Of a stretch of DNA of 64,000 bases, positions 23,876 through 35,666 are shown piece by piece. The stretch comes from Rhabdophis nuchalis (Eukaryota > Chordata > Lepidosauria > Squamata > Natricidae). The position numbers and the translations under genes were made by a program. The stretch covers positions 217,129,462 through 217,193,461 of the forward strand of contig CM077644.1 of NCBI GenBank assembly GCA_039707465.1. The letters are read 5' to 3'. A model generated the notes under the pieces. The model was not told the origin of the DNA and did not search any database. It was given only the letters and a program-made list of their open reading frames with translations. How positions within the stretch are numbered: the stretch's first letter is position 1; each line of letters starts with the position of its first letter.

Positions 23876-24120
23876 CAGGAGTGAAATCCAGCAGGTTCTG
23901 TCGGGTTCTGGAGAACCAGTAGAGGCAATTTTGAGTAGTTTGGAGAACTGGTAGCAGAAAATTTGAGTAGTTCGGAGAACCGGCAAATGCCACCTCTGGC
24001 TGGCCCCAGAGTGGGAAGGGAATGGAGATTTTGCAGTATCCTTCTTCTGCCATGCTCATACCACACCCACCAAGCCACACCCACAGAATTGGTAGTAAAA
24101 AAAATTGAATTTCACCAATG
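23876..24120. mobile_element. Non-autonomous hAT element, family A
   Basis: Starts caggagtgaaatccagcagg and ends gaatttcaccaatg. Flanked by ATCTTTAC (23868-23875) and ATCTGTAC (24121-24128). Contains the family phrase gttctggagaaccagtag. Confidence 0.8.
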
Positions 24121-24128
24121 ATCTGTAC

Positions 24129-24460
24129 CAAATATTGATGGGTGCCATTATAAGATCCTTCCTTCTATACTACTGCAGAGTAGGCATCTTGTGGTTACAT
24201 CTTTGTATTGTGGAGGAACTCTAAACAATTCCACATGTGTTTTCAACTGCATATTTTGCCTTATGCCAACAATTATTTTCTCCTTTTTTTAGCAATAATA
24301 AGATGATAGTCATGTAGCCTTTCAATTGGCCAACAAGAACTTTCAGATTACTTACAAAGTTACAAAGTTCTGTTAGCCAGCTTCAAAAAAACCAACAGGT
24401 TATCTTCCTTGAAGACTACATTTTCCCTATTTTTCTTTCTTATGTGTCTTTTTTGTATTT
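24129..24460. other. Non-genic stretch, nothing identified
   Basis: No supported feature. Confidence 0.35.
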
Positions 24461-24469
24461 GTTTGCTTG

Positions 24470-24910
24470 TCTCCTGCTACATACCTCCCTCCGTCTGATT
24501 CGCTCCCACAGAGTGGGCCTATTAAGGGTGCCAACCGTCGGTCAATGCCGGCTAGCGGTGCCCAGGGGTAGGGCCTTCTCTGTGGCAGGGCCGGCCCTCT
24601 GGAACGACCTACCCCCCAAACTTCGCACTATCACGGACCTTCCCCTCTTTCACCGTTCACTCAAGACATATTTTTTCCAGCAAGCTGGTCTAGCTTAACG
24701 TTTAGATCTTATTGTGATATAGCTTCTGCCAATTCGTAAATGGACGTTGGGTTTTTATTGGGAATTTTAGCACAGGCTTCTAATTTAATTCTTTTTAACT
24801 ATATTTATTGTATTTTCTATTATTCATTGGTTTTAATTTCCTGTGCACCGCCCTGGTTCCATCTCGATGGAGAAGGTGCGGTATATAAATCGAAATAAAT
24901 TCAAATTCAA
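24470..24910 (+). mobile_element. L2-type LINE, 5'-truncated 3' end
   Basis: An open fragment reads LLHTSLRLIRSHRVGLLRVP to the C-terminus FFQQAGLA. It is followed by the family 3' UTR (ctgtgcaccgccctggttcc) and a tail of AAATTC-type units. Confidence 0.88.
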
Positions 24911-25345
24911 ATTGTCTGTTTGTTGTTTTCTTGATCTTTGGTAATAATAAAGTTTTTGACCTGATAGTTTACAAACCACAATTACAGGGTGGACACAACA
25001 TAAGGTGGTTTGGGTTGACTTGGGTTTAGTATATTATGTGAACATAGTGTACATCCGAGTAAACATTTCGATCCAGATTATAGTTTACATCACTTCTTAA
25101 TAGGCAATTGTTTCTAAACCTAGAATTATTTCAGCAACACTTTTCATTCAAAACAGGAATGAAATAGTTTCAATCATGCCTTTGGTTCCTTGTTCTGTTC
25201 AACGTTCTTCATTTTGATTCTGTCTCTTTATTATTAAAATGTTATTTAGTTTATGTGCACAAGTACATTATGTAGCTCACCTGTTTATAGGCACTAGGAG
25301 GCAGTTGTGTGAATGCACGTGGCTAAGATGAGGCAGGATGAGTGT

Positions 25346-25467
25346 CAGAGCGAACCAGTTTGGAGGCATGGCCAGCCAGCCACCACTACGGGTTCGGCGA
25401 CCCATGCCCAATTACCACTGTCGGTTCTCCCAAACTGGTCCAAACTGGAAGCAACCCACCTCTGGAC
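25346..25467. mobile_element. Partial hAT family B element
   Basis: Contains gcgaaccagtttggagg, gcgacccatgcc, ccaaactggtccaaactgg and terminal caacccacctctgg, like the right half of the copy at 46776. The left end is lost. Confidence 0.5.
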
Positions 25468-26019
25468 TCTTTAGTAAAAATGATAATCACACAGACACAA
25501 AAGATCAATTAATTGTAAAAACTAGAAAAATGTTATCATCTCATATGCAAGTTAAGTATTGACATAACAACTAGACTAACAACTTTACCTATAACTTCCA
25601 GCTCTTGTTTTCAGGGTCATGATCATGATTTCTTATTTTAAGTCTGTAAATAACTAATGTAAATAGTAAGTATATATTCAAATGTAAGCAGAAAAATGTC
25701 ATTCAGTGGTTGTGTCAACTTTTGTTCACTTAGGGATTTAAACGTACACTTTGAGCAAAGTTCTGCAGGCAACTGTACACTCACACAGCTACTATCATTC
25801 TTAAAATGGCTCAAAAGTGGTTTGCAAACATTCAATGAGAATAGAACAGTTACTGTCCATTCACTTACAATTAAAAAACTGAAAAAGGGGAAAAAAAGAA
25901 TGTGAAGATGAAAAAAGTAGTAAGTTCAATAACAAGCCTTAAACCTCATGGCAAGCATATGAAATGGAATCATTTGACTCCTTGCAAGTTTGGTAACTGG
26001 CTTTCAATTTAGATTTCTG

Positions 26020-26180
26020 CAAATCAGAAGCAGCAAAACATTCAGGAGTGAGCAACAGTGTAAATCTTATTAATATGTTGGTTAAAAGGCAACATAGGTT
26101 TAACTAGGTCAGCCTTTGCCTGCCAAGTTATGTTTAAATATACAATGGCAGAAGTTTGTGCTAAAATTTATGATTTGTTT
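26020..26180. repeat. Old repeat shared with 31020-31170
   Basis: Both places carry ttcagg...tgagcaa-agtgtaaatctt, followed about 90-120 bp later by aatggcagaagtt. Family unknown. Confidence 0.4.
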
Positions 26181-26184
26181 AAAT

Positions 26185-26680
26185 AAGTGCCATCAAGTCA
26201 GTGTTGACTCTTATTGGTCATAAAAGTAGTTTTTCTTCATCTTGAGTTTTTAGTTTTTCAATAGGTAATTCACTTCCATTATAACTGAATCCATCCACCT
26301 TGCTATTGGTCATCATCTTCAACTTCTCCTTGTATGAGGGACTTATCAAAGGAGGTAGATCTTTGCATGATTTGTCCAAAATATGCTATTTTGAACTTTC
26401 AGTTATACCTCAAGTGAAAATTCTAAATCTATTTGTTCTTTGATACATTTGGGTACTTTCCTGACTGTACAACAGTACTCTCAAAGAGTCCCTCATTAAA
26501 GTTTGAAAGTGTCAATGTTCTTTTGAATTTGCTGCAACTTTTTATTTTCAGTCTTGAGCACAAAGTTCAGAGCAGTTTTCAAATAGTAACAAAGCTGGAT
26601 ATATTCTTTTCTATAATTAAAGCAGTCAATCTTGCCATTTCTACTAGCTCCATCACTTTTCCCATCAAATCTTCTGTTGG
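26185..26680 (-). mobile_element. Old RTE/BovB-like LINE relic (antisense)
   Basis: Phrases such as gtgccatcaagtcagtgttg, tccatccaccttgctattgg, gatctttgcatgatttgtcc and cctcaagtgaaaattc match, in eroded form, the layout of the antisense BovB 3' end (compare 21700-21960). No frame survives. Confidence 0.45.
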
Positions 26681-27071
26681 GGGGAATTGATATACCTTTT
26701 CATTTCTGTGCATATTCTCACTGCATTCAACATATACAATAATAAAATTCCAATCTTAAAAGGGAAAAAAATAGGTTTCAATTTTAGATATGTTCTGAAA
26801 ATCTTCTGCATTATGATGTGAATCTGGGCCCAATATTTATTTGCTTTATTACACCAAGAAAGATAAAAAGTACCTTGTTTAGAATTACATTTCCAATATA
26901 CATACATTTGAAAGACATCTTTGTCTTTTACATCTTTGACAATTTTCACAATACATTATTTTGTAAAGGGAAATAAAAGGAAAAAAGTCAAGGCTGTAAT
27001 TTTATTTTGTACTTTATTGCACTGAAAAACATGGGAAGTCAATGCTTTTTTTCCTTTCTGTCCTTATCCTA

Positions 27072-27420
27072 TGCAGGTAGTCCTTGACTTATGACCACAA
27101 TTGAGCCCAACATTTTGGTTGTTAAATGAGACATTTATTATATGAGTTTTGCCCCACTTTATGACACTTTTTGCCACAGTTGTTAAGTGAATCACTGCAA
27201 TTGTTCAGTTGGTTGTGATTGGCTTCCCCATTGACTTTGCTTGTCGGAAGGGGATCTCAGAACACTGCAACTGTCATAAATGAGTCAGTGGCCAAACATC
27301 CGAATTTTGATCACATGACCATGGTCTTAAGTATGAAAAACAGTCATATATCACTTTTTTTCAGTGCCGTAAGTTTGAATAGTCATTAAGTGAACTGCAA
27401 TAAGTCAAGAACTACCTGTA
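27072..27420. mobile_element. Mariner-like non-autonomous element (AGGTAGTCC ends)
   Basis: The left end tgcaggtagtccttgactta and right end taagtcaagaactacctgta are inverted repeats. Internal phrases (ttgttaagtgaatcactg, gatcacatgaccatgg) recur at 30110 and 53404. A TA dinucleotide closes the right end; the left flank is mutated. Confidence 0.75.
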
Positions 27421-27629
27421 CTTCTCCCCCTTTCTTATCCTTTCCCATTTCCTTATTATTTTTCTCTTTCATTTGTATTTTACACTATTATAATATCAAT
27501 ACATTCTATGCAATATAAAAATATTTGTTTGAATTTGCTTCTTCAAAGACCAATTTTTATATCCATAAAGTATCAGGAAAAAGAACCCATTGTCTGAATG
27601 TTTCTAATTTTGTAGATAAAGACACATAA

Positions 27630-28245
27630 TCTATATAAATAAAAATTTAAAATAGTTTGGGCAAAATTACTAATCTCAGAAAGTACTGCACCGATCGCCA
27701 CCAAATTTTCACACAATGTTGCTAAGAAAGGGAGTAACAATCATACATACATTTTGTGTGGCAGACACATGTGTGTCATGTGCAAGCAGCACAAATGTAA
27801 AAAGTACGCACTTCTTAGGTTTTCACCTCCCTGTAGCTCCTCCCATCCGGCTGCTTTTTATGATGCTTCATGCACACACACCTCACATTTCCAACAGTCG
27901 TTTCCTCAGCAACCGAACAAGCCTCCAACGTTCCACACTGTATGGAGGCCTACTAGGCTCAAAGCAAGGCACAGAGGATTGCACACTCCCAGGTGGCCCA
28001 TAGAGGGATAGAGAGAGAGAGAGGGAGAAATACAGTAGGTAGGTAGGTAGAGGGATAGAGAGAGGGAAAATACAGTAGGTAGGTAAGTAGGTAGAGGGAG
28101 AGAGGAAGAAATACAGTAGGTAGATAGGTTGGGGGTTATACGGTGGTTGTGTGTACGTGTTTGTGTGCAGGTGTAGATCTACACACAGACTGGTTGGCCA
28201 TTTAACCAGGCTGGGCCACAGCAACGTGCGGCCGGGTACAGCTAG
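27630..28245 (+). mobile_element. Non-autonomous Helitron-like element
   Basis: It begins TCTATATAAATAAAAA after an A and ends in CTAG followed by T, as expected for rolling-circle transposons that insert between A and T and end in CTRR. GC-rich GGCC blocks just upstream of the end (cagcaacgtgcggccgggta) could form the terminal hairpin. There are no terminal inverted repeats and no TSD. The region 28012-28125 is expanded GATA/GAGA simple repeat. No Rep/helicase frame is present. Confidence 0.6.
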
Positions 28246-28289
28246 TAGTATCTGAATATCTTTTCCAAGGCCTTTATTGTAGCCTTAAT

Positions 28290-28381
28290 CAGGGGTGGGG
28301 AACTATGACCCTTTTATGTCTTGTGGACTTCTGGAAGTTGAAGTCCACAAGTCATAAAAGGGCCATAATTCCCCATCCCTA
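28290..28381. mobile_element. Short palindromic hAT-like element (family D relative)
   Basis: A near-palindrome of about 92 bp running from caggggtggggaac to ttccccatccct, with ttgtggactt...aagtccacaa at the centre. TSDs are not clear. Confidence 0.6.
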
Positions 28382-28914
28382 TTTTAAGTGCTAGTCTCTA
28401 GGATATTTATTGGCTACTGGATGGTTTACTGTTAAGCTATCAGTAGCTAATTATCCCTTCTAACGCTGATTGTTATATATACTGCAATTAGCTTAGTCTT
28501 CTTTACATTTAACAATGGTATCAAATTTTAATTAGATTCCTTGGATTATATTACTAAAGTTTGCAGATTATTTGCTGATACAACACTTGATCCTTACCAA
28601 AAGATGAACATTTGCAGCAGTCAGATAGTGTTATCAGCAACAGTCTGGTAACTGAACTTTCTTCCTGCAGTTTTAGATCTATGTTCATCTTCCAAACCAG
28701 CTTTCCTTGGTATGTACTGAGCTTTGTGGCATATGATGATTAGTGACTTGGTGGGGCTGCATTTCTGTTGGCATGAGTCAGCATATGGAAAAAACACCTC
28801 AGTTCTATCCTTGAACAGTGGCTGTGCTGTCACAAGGGCTGATAATATTTCCATTGGTCCAGGCTGCTATATAAGTATCAGGAAATGGAACCTGGAGGAC
28901 AATTTTTATTTTTT
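28382..28914. other. Non-genic stretch, nothing identified
   Basis: No supported feature. Confidence 0.35.
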
Positions 28915-29220
28915 TATTTATTAAATTTATATACCACACCTTCTCCCTACTGGGACTCAGGGCGGTAAAATCGACCATATAAAACATAAAATACATTAAA
29001 AATACATTAAATAATTGGCCTGTCATAAAACCCCTATTAAAACCCCTGCTAAAACAAATTAAAAACTACGCTAGGCCGGCCGCATGAAATAGATAGGTCT
29101 TCAAGGCCCGACGGAAAAGGCGTAGGTCGGTGATCGTCCGTAGGTCAGGGGGTAGGTCATTCCAGAGGGCAGGGGCTGCCACAGAGAAGGCTCTCCCCCT
29201 GGGGGTCGCCAGCCGACAAT
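28905..29220 (-). mobile_element. L2-type LINE 3' end (antisense)
   Basis: Starts with an AT-rich ATTTATT tail, then ataccacaccttctccc and ctgggactcagggcgg (family tail reversed). It continues through aggccggccgcatg and gtaggtcattccagagggca to the coding part. Confidence 0.88.
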
Positions 29221-29325
29221 GACATTCTCAATTGCTGGGGGACATGTCACTTATCCCACTCAAAATTGGAGATGAGACTGTGAAAAATTGAGTGGCTGGA
29301 GAGAAAGGTTGGAAAGAGAAATTAT

Positions 29326-29877
29326 TGTTGTGACCCGCCAGTGGCCAGTGGAGCTGGCAGCAGATTCGGACAGTGAGGAGACTGGGGAAGAACATGGGCC
29401 AGTCCTGGAGTCTGGGGAAGGCTCTGATGAGGGCTCTGTGTCAGAGGCAGAGAGGGGACCAGAGCTGTATGCCAGTTATCAGCTGTCTTCAGAATCAGAC
29501 ATCAGTGAGGCAGATGAACAGCTGGAGCCTGGTCCCAGTGTGTGCACACACAGAGTTGCCAGACAAAGGGAATAGCTAAAGAACAGGGATCGACTTGGGA
29601 GTAAGGGCACAGGTGGATGATGAATGGCCCCTTCTGGAGGAAATAAAAGACGATTGAAAGGGGAGCGGAGTTTGCAGGAGATAATTAGTTTACTTAATTG
29701 GTTCGTGACTCCTTGCCAAGTTTTGCAGATATTGGACTGGCAGCTCTCCAAGTCAGATAAGGTCTGTGACTGTAAATCCTACCTTGAAAGACTTTGCTGG
29801 ATGTGAATGAGTAGAATTCACGGTCAATTAATAAAAGAGATTTTTGTTTGTTTTGTTCTGCTCTTTGGAACAGAACA
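29326..29877 (+). mobile_element. Solo LTR (copy 2) of the same LTR retrotransposon
   Basis: Starts TGTTGTGACCC and ends CAGAACA, with a perfect 5-bp TSD ATTAT (29321-29325 and 29878-29882). It is 552 bp and aligns with copy 1 along its length, including a TATA-like region near 29640 and polyadenylation-type AATAAAAG near 29829. The 5' third has an open, acidic, Ser/Glu-rich frame (ADSDSEETGEEHGPVLESGE...) that is also readable in copy 1 with one stop. Confidence 0.9.
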
Positions 29878-30106
29878 ATTATATGAAAGTGCAAAACAGT
29901 TAGTAGTTCCCGATTGGAGAGGGAGAAGAAAAGTCAATGGGTGGCTTTCCTGGAAGAAGGGAAATGAAAACCCAGATAGATGATATTTTCACACAAGAGG
30001 AAGGAAGGGACTCATCAGTTTTTGACTAGTCCTAAACTCTAGGAAAAGACTCCAGGGAAGGACTGAGCAGAAAACCCTGAAAAAAGTTCTTTTCCCATGG
30101 AAAGAC

Positions 30107-30300
30107 CACAGATAGTCCTCAACGAATAACCACAATTTAGCCCAAATGTATGTTGTTAAGTGAGACATTTTTAAGTGAGTTTCCCCCCATTTTATGACCT
30201 TTCTTATCATAGTGGTTAAGTTAATTGATGCAGTTGTTAAGTTAGTAACGCAGTTGTTAAGTTAATCTGGCTTCCCCATGGACTTTGGGGAAGGTCAGAA
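30107..30300. mobile_element. Mariner-like element fragment (AGGTAGTCC family)
   Basis: Contains gatagtcctcaacgaataac, gttaagtgagac and tggcttccccatggac as in the 27072 copy. The right half is missing. Confidence 0.6.
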
Positions 30301-30950
30301 GATCCCAAATCAGCTGAGCAGATCCAGGAGAAAGTCATGCTGTACTGACCATGCTACAGTAAACCCAGCTAGTTCCTTTCTTTTCACTCTCCCCTAATGA
30401 TCCCATAAAAGAGAGAGAGAAAGAGGAAGAAAAGAGGAAGAAGCAAGAGAGCTAGAAAGGGATAGTCTTTGGGAGAAAAACTTAGAAGGAAGAAGTTTTA
30501 AACTGGACAAACACCAGGATTGTGTTGTATGTGCCTATGATAAATACCAGCTGTAAATATGTTCAGCGTAACAGGTATAAAAACCACTACTGTCAATACT
30601 GTCAATTGGCACTCTTGCAAAGCAAAATACACTTTGATTGAATAAATAAAGAAAGTATTCAGTTTTGCTCACACTACAGTTTTCTTGTCTACAGGATGTG
30701 CATGAGAATAATAAATGCAATTATAGGGTTTTCATTTTCCTAAGGACATTCCAAGCTTAACATGATTGTCTCTAGAAAAAATATTTGTCATTGAAGCCAA
30801 TTTGGGCTTATTTTTGGCATTCTTTCTCATTTTCTTTGGCATGTATCAGAAATAACATTTCTTGTTTATTCTCCTTTTCTGAAACCAGCTCAACACATTT
30901 TGCATTTCATTTTCCATTTAGGGTCCCAATATGTTTTTGATGACTGACAG
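30301..30950. other. Non-genic stretch with a purine-rich patch
   Basis: The region 30405-30490 is GA-rich. Nothing else is supported. Confidence 0.35.
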
Positions 30951-30951
30951 T

Positions 30952-31003
<52 letters not shown>
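30951..31003. repeat. (ATC)n microsatellite
   Basis: About 17 uninterrupted TCA/ATC units. Confidence 0.97.
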
Positions 31004-31006
<3 letters not shown>

Positions 31007-31814
31007 TAATAACTGACTACTTGTTCAGGTTTGAGCAATAGTGTAAATCTTGTACCAATCAGAAATTAAGTTAATTTTGTTTTGATGTTGAGACTCATTA
31101 ACCAACTGTTAAGCTTTAGTGTGTCATATTATATGTAAATAAATAATGGCAGAAGTTCACATTGTGTTAAACCATAATACTCTCTGTTCTGATTTAACAT
31201 ATTATGTGAACCTTAACATAAAATATAGGTTTATGCTTTAGTATGTTTATTTCAATCAATAATTTATGGTAAAACAAGCCATAATTTATGCAAGATATTA
31301 ACCAAGTTTAATAAATCATGGCTAGATTCATATAAAACGCTTCAAGTCATGATTTGCAAGGCACGTTGTAGCTCTGCAGGACATCTGAACTTCAGTACAG
31401 CTATACAAAGAGAACCAACAACTGGTTGGAATCATAGGTGGTTATAACACACAGAAAGAAAGATGGGTAACAATTGATCCTTTGTGAGTCCTGAAGAGCA
31501 GGATCCGTCTACTTCTTTTGCCAACCCCGTGGGAGGACAACATAGACATTTTGATTTTACATTTAATCTCTAATTTTGAGATTAAGCAGTAGCCGTGGGT
31601 CTTCTTATAATCCCACTGATTGCAGATCACCATTGTCTGTCTCCAACAGAGAATCAAATTGCTGTCTAGAAAATTGTATCAATTCAAATTATGAAATCAT
31701 AATCCCAGCAAATGGGGCAAAATCTACCGTAACAGGCAGTGCTATACTTGTCCTAATCCAAAAATCCAGCAGAAGTCTCCACTTCCTTTATAGGAAGATG
31801 TATGGTAAACACGT
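31004..31814. other. Non-genic stretch, only an old shared repeat
   Basis: Apart from the block shared with 26020 (31020-31170), no feature is supported. Confidence 0.35.
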
Positions 31815-31851
31815 AAGGGATATGGTAAATATGGTATTTACCATATCCCTT
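31815..31851. repeat. Perfect 17-bp inverted repeat with a 3-nt loop
   Basis: The arms AAGGGATATGGTAAATA (31815-31831) and its complement (31835-31851) surround TGG. It lies directly next to the target site of the SINE at 31866. Confidence 0.9.
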
Positions 31852-31865
31852 ATATGGCAAACACA

Positions 31866-32226
31866 TAAGGGATGCAGTGGCTCAGTGGCTAAGACACTTA
31901 GCTTGTTAATCAGCAGGTCGGTCAGCAGGTCGGTGGTTTAAATCCCTAGCACAGCAACCTAAGGGAGTGAGTTCCCATTACTTGTCCCAGCTTCTGCCAA
32001 CCTAGCAGTTCGAAAGCATGTAAAAATGCAAGTAGAAAAATCGGAACCACCTTTGGTGGGAAGGTAACAGCGTTCTGTGTGCCTTCGGCATTTAGTCATG
32101 CCAGCCACATGACCATGGAGACGTCGTTGGACACTGCTGGCTCTTTGGCTTTGAAACAGAAATGAGCACCACCCTGTAGAGTTGGGGACAAGTAGCACAT
32201 ATGTGCGAGGGAAATCTTTACCTTTT
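31866..32226 (+). mobile_element. Sauria-type tRNA-derived SINE
   Basis: The tRNA-like head (cagtggctcagtggctaaga, B-box-like gtggtttaaatccc) is followed by the family body and a tail of cacatatgtgcgagg...ACCTTT. The flanking direct repeats atggcaaacaca (31854-31865) and atggtaaacaca (32227-32238) are a good TSD. A short duplication (gtcggtcagcaggtcg) expands the head. Confidence 0.9.
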
Positions 32227-32238
32227 ATGGTAAACACA

Positions 32239-33317
32239 GTAAGAAAAGAAGGCAATTCCTTTGCCAGGTCACCCATCATATTTACCAGGCTGGGACACAG
32301 ATGCTTGGGGCTAGAGGTTTACCCTTGCAGCAACGATGGCTTTCAAACTGCCTTGCAAATCAACATATTGCAGCCTGCAACCCATCTCTGAGGAGTGCAT
32401 TGAGTAGATACTTGGGAAGCAATTACTGTTTTAAATGAATTTAAATACTGAATAGGAATTAAAGCAAACAGGAAGTATCATATAGCGTAGGACTAAATAG
32501 CTATTTGGTGTGCTTGAGGCAGTCATCATTTTCCTTGATAATATGCGTCAGATTGTCTTGTGGAGGTCTGGAGATATGCCATTTCCCTTAAGGGTGTCTT
32601 GCTACTTCAACTATCTAATGGAAAAGGCTCAGAAATAAGATCAAGCAAAGGATGGTGGATGCTTCGCTTCTGGAAGACAGGAGGCCACCTTACTTTAAGA
32701 CGGACCTCCAAAGCATTAACAAGGCAATTCCACAAAGCTTGGCACGCACAGAAAACATTTCTAAATGTAGGACTGTACACACATAGGAAGCTATAATTTA
32801 CAACCATGGTTTATTGAATAATGGGTTTAGAGGCCATTAATTACATTATCAATCACATCATATCATTATTAACAGATAATAGCTGGATTCACTGAACATC
32901 TGACCTGCACAAGTAAGTTTAAAATAATCCAGCTATTACAGTATGCAGTACGTACGCTGTGAAACAACAAAAGGAAGCAGTCCTTAAAAATGATTTTGTT
33001 AACTGATATGACCCTTGAGGTCAATTAACAGAATGATTAAAATTCCTAACATTTTTTGACTTCCTGAATCATTGCTATAGTCCTTTCCTCCCTGTTACTT
33101 TTTACCCTACCTTGAGTTTATATATAAGTACTCATACCTGGAGAGTACCAGATTAAAGGAAATGGTACTGCTCTATAACTAGAATATGAAAGTTACAAAA
33201 ATAAGGTTCAATTCCAATGCTGATTTTTTTTTACTAGACTAGCAGAGTAAGGAAGATACTCAGAGATGATTCACACCCTGGTCAGTGTCTCTTTCCACTT
33301 CTACCATCGGGCAGAAG
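32239..33317. other. Non-genic stretch, nothing identified
   Basis: No supported feature. Confidence 0.35.
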
Positions 33318-34265
33318 ATATCAAAGTACAGCCAGCACCAAGTTGGCTATACCTGCCAGCTTGGTGTCATCTGCAAATTTGATGAGTTCCCCATTTATTC
33401 CCTCGTCCAAATCATTGATGAAGATGTTAAACAGTCCTGTGCCTAAAACAGAGCCTTGGGGGACTCCACTGCATACTTCCCTCCATGTAGATGCAGGTCC
33501 ATGAAGGACTACACGTTGAGTGCAGTTGGTCAGCCAGTTACGAATCCATCTGGTGGTGATGCTGTCTAATCCACATTTTTCCATTTTATCAAGTAGTAGG
33601 TTATAGTTTACTTTATCAAATGCCTTAAGTAAACTATATCAAAGGCATTCCTCTGGTCCATTAATTTTGTCACTTTGTCAAAGAATGCAATAAGATTAGT
33701 CTGGCATGATCTGTTTTTGACAAACCCATGTTGGCTTTTGGCTATGACTTAGTTTACTTCTAGGTGTTCGCTAATTCGTTGCTTGATTATCTTTTCCAGA
33801 ATCTTTCCTGGTATTGAGGTCAGGCTGATAGTCTGTAGTTTCCTGTATTCCCCCCCCCCCCCTTTTTGAAGATGGGAACCACATCTGCTCTTTTCCAGTC
33901 CTCTGACAGTTTCCCGGTGCTCCAGGATCTCTGAAAGATATAGTTCAGTGGTTCTGAGATCTCGTCTGCCAATTCCTTCAGAACCCTGGGGTGTAATCCA
34001 TACAGTCCTGGTGATTTGAACTCGTCTAGGGTAGACAGGTGCTCACTTACTATTTTCTTCCCTATTTCAACTTATGTTCCTAATCTGATTTTTGTGGTGC
34101 GGTTTTTGACAGGTTGGACTGTTTTATCCCCTTTGTGTAAAGACAGATGCAAAAAATGAGTTAAATAGTTCTGCTTTCTCCCTGTTGCTTGTCACTTTCT
34201 CCCAGCAATGGACCAATTGTTTCTTTTAACTTTTTTCTTGTTTTTAACATGTTGGAAGAAGCTTT
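33318..34265 (-). mobile_element. CR1 LINE internal fragment, reverse transcriptase (antisense)
   Basis: On the minus strand 33584-33321 reads an open polymerase piece: [40 protein letters not shown] and KFADDTKL (FADD is the catalytic motif). Upstream coding phrases continue to about 34265 with frameshifts. Only the polymerase middle is kept, with neither 5' nor 3' end. Confidence 0.85.
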
Positions 34266-34402
34266 GTTTGACTGGGATGGCTGAGAATCTCCATGGACAA
34301 GATTAGCATTCCTTTACTATCATGTCTGCTTGCACGATCGCTTGGAGTAGAGCTCATTTTATTGGGCAGCCGTGTGAGCAGGGGAGGGAGAGAGGGGGGG
34401 GG

Positions 34403-34592
34403 GAATACAATACAATACAATAGCAGAGATGGAAAGGACCTTGTAGGTCTTCTAGTCCAACCCCCTTGCGTGGGCAGGAACCTTATACCATTTCAGCCAA
34501 ATGGCTATCCAACATCTTTTTAAAGACTTCCAGGGTTGGGGCATTCACAACTTCTGGAGGCAAGCTGTTCAGTATAATTAAAATAGTCATTT
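34403..34592 (-). mobile_element. CR1 LINE 3' end (antisense)
   Basis: A pentamer tail (AATAC)n at 34403-34422 is followed by the family end: ggaccttgtaggtcttctag, ccaacatctttttaaagact and ttggggcattcacaacttct. Confidence 0.88.
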
Positions 34593-35540
34593 TAAAAACT
34601 TCGGCGCCCAAAGCGCCCCCTTCTGCCACCTGAGCAGAGGCTGCGCTGGTTGCTTGGCGTCCAAGAAACACGTGCGGAGGCGACTGAGGAAGGGGAAGGT
34701 AAGCAAGTAAAAAAAAAAAAATGAGTCACAACTCACTCCGGCCAATCCCAATGGGCGGATTCTGCGAGGCAGCCCAGGGCTGGGCTGCGCCAGAGCGGGA
34801 AGCACCACGGCCGCTTCTATTCTCCCGAGCGCAGTTGCTGCTTGCCTTCTGGTGCGCCGGGCGCGGGCAAGGAGGCGTCCGTCTCCCCCAGGGCGGCTCA
34901 GCGAGCGCAAGCACCTGTCTCGTTTCGAACCCAGCGCAAGCCCTGCGGAAGTTGGTGGGAGGCCTCCTTTTTCAGTGCTGTCTAGAGCCGGTGCTGCCAG
35001 GTTAGTTCCTCTCGTTACTTAGCGCCAGGCAGGCTGTGAAAGAGCCGGGGTTCAGGCTGCTTCCCCCTCCCTGACTTCCCAGCTATGTTCAACGTAGGGG
35101 TCGCCTCGGGTACGATTCATCTCCCGCAGGAGCCCAGGTAGCGAGGGGGGGGGGATGCCCGGTTTATGGAGCAGGTGGCGAAATCCTGGGAGAAGCGAGA
35201 GCGCAACGAGCGGTTCGTTGAACTAGGTTTTTGCTTCATCAAGCCCGACTAACTGGATTCTCTTCACATATAGGCGAAGCCTTATGTCAACAATCCGCTC
35301 TCAAACAAAGGTTATAGCTTCCCTTAGGGCGCGGGTTACAGCCATAACTACTTGGGTGGGAGCTGCTCTGGGATCGAGGGATCTCAGGAGATGGGGGGGG
35401 GGGATGCGCGCTGTCCTGTCCCGAGATCGCTTTCGCGGCACCCTGAGCAAAGCTTTCCTGGCGCTGGTGTCCCCTTCGGCTTCCAGGCTGCTGTTAAAAC
35501 TGGAGGATGCTAAGAGAGAAACTGGCCCTAAAGAGTAACT
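34593..35540 (+). promoter_or_regulatory. ELOVL7: CpG-rich promoter block, probable ELOVL7 promoter and non-coding exon 1
   Basis: This is the densest CpG stretch in the window. A CCAAT box (34742-34746) and a GC box GGGCGG (34753-34758) lie seven bases apart on the + strand, as in CCAAT/Sp1-driven housekeeping-type promoters. Good splice donors follow at 34699 (GGGAAG/GTAAGC, upstream of the boxes) and 35001 (TGCCAG/GTTAGT). The second fits a non-coding exon 1 of about 34.83-35.00 kb. It is assigned to ELOVL7 only because it is the nearest upstream CpG block in the right orientation to the coding exon at 62.3 kb. It could also serve an antisense transcript. Confidence 0.5.
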
Positions 35541-35666
35541 TAGCAGGTGGGAAAAACCTTTTGGGAAACTCTGGTTGGAGTGGAGCACTGGGCCTGGCCA
35601 CCTTGTTACTGTTGACATGTAAATGATATAATAATGATGATGATGTTGATGATGATGACGATAACT

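Larger units (their letters stand above)
24911..26184. other. Mostly unannotated stretch
   Basis: Apart from the partial hAT family B copy near 25346-25467, no exon or repeat can be supported. Confidence 0.35.

Noticed and set aside
26433..26690. An 85-residue open frame as a small gene
   Set aside because: It overlaps an antisense RTE-like relic and has no homology signal or splice context.
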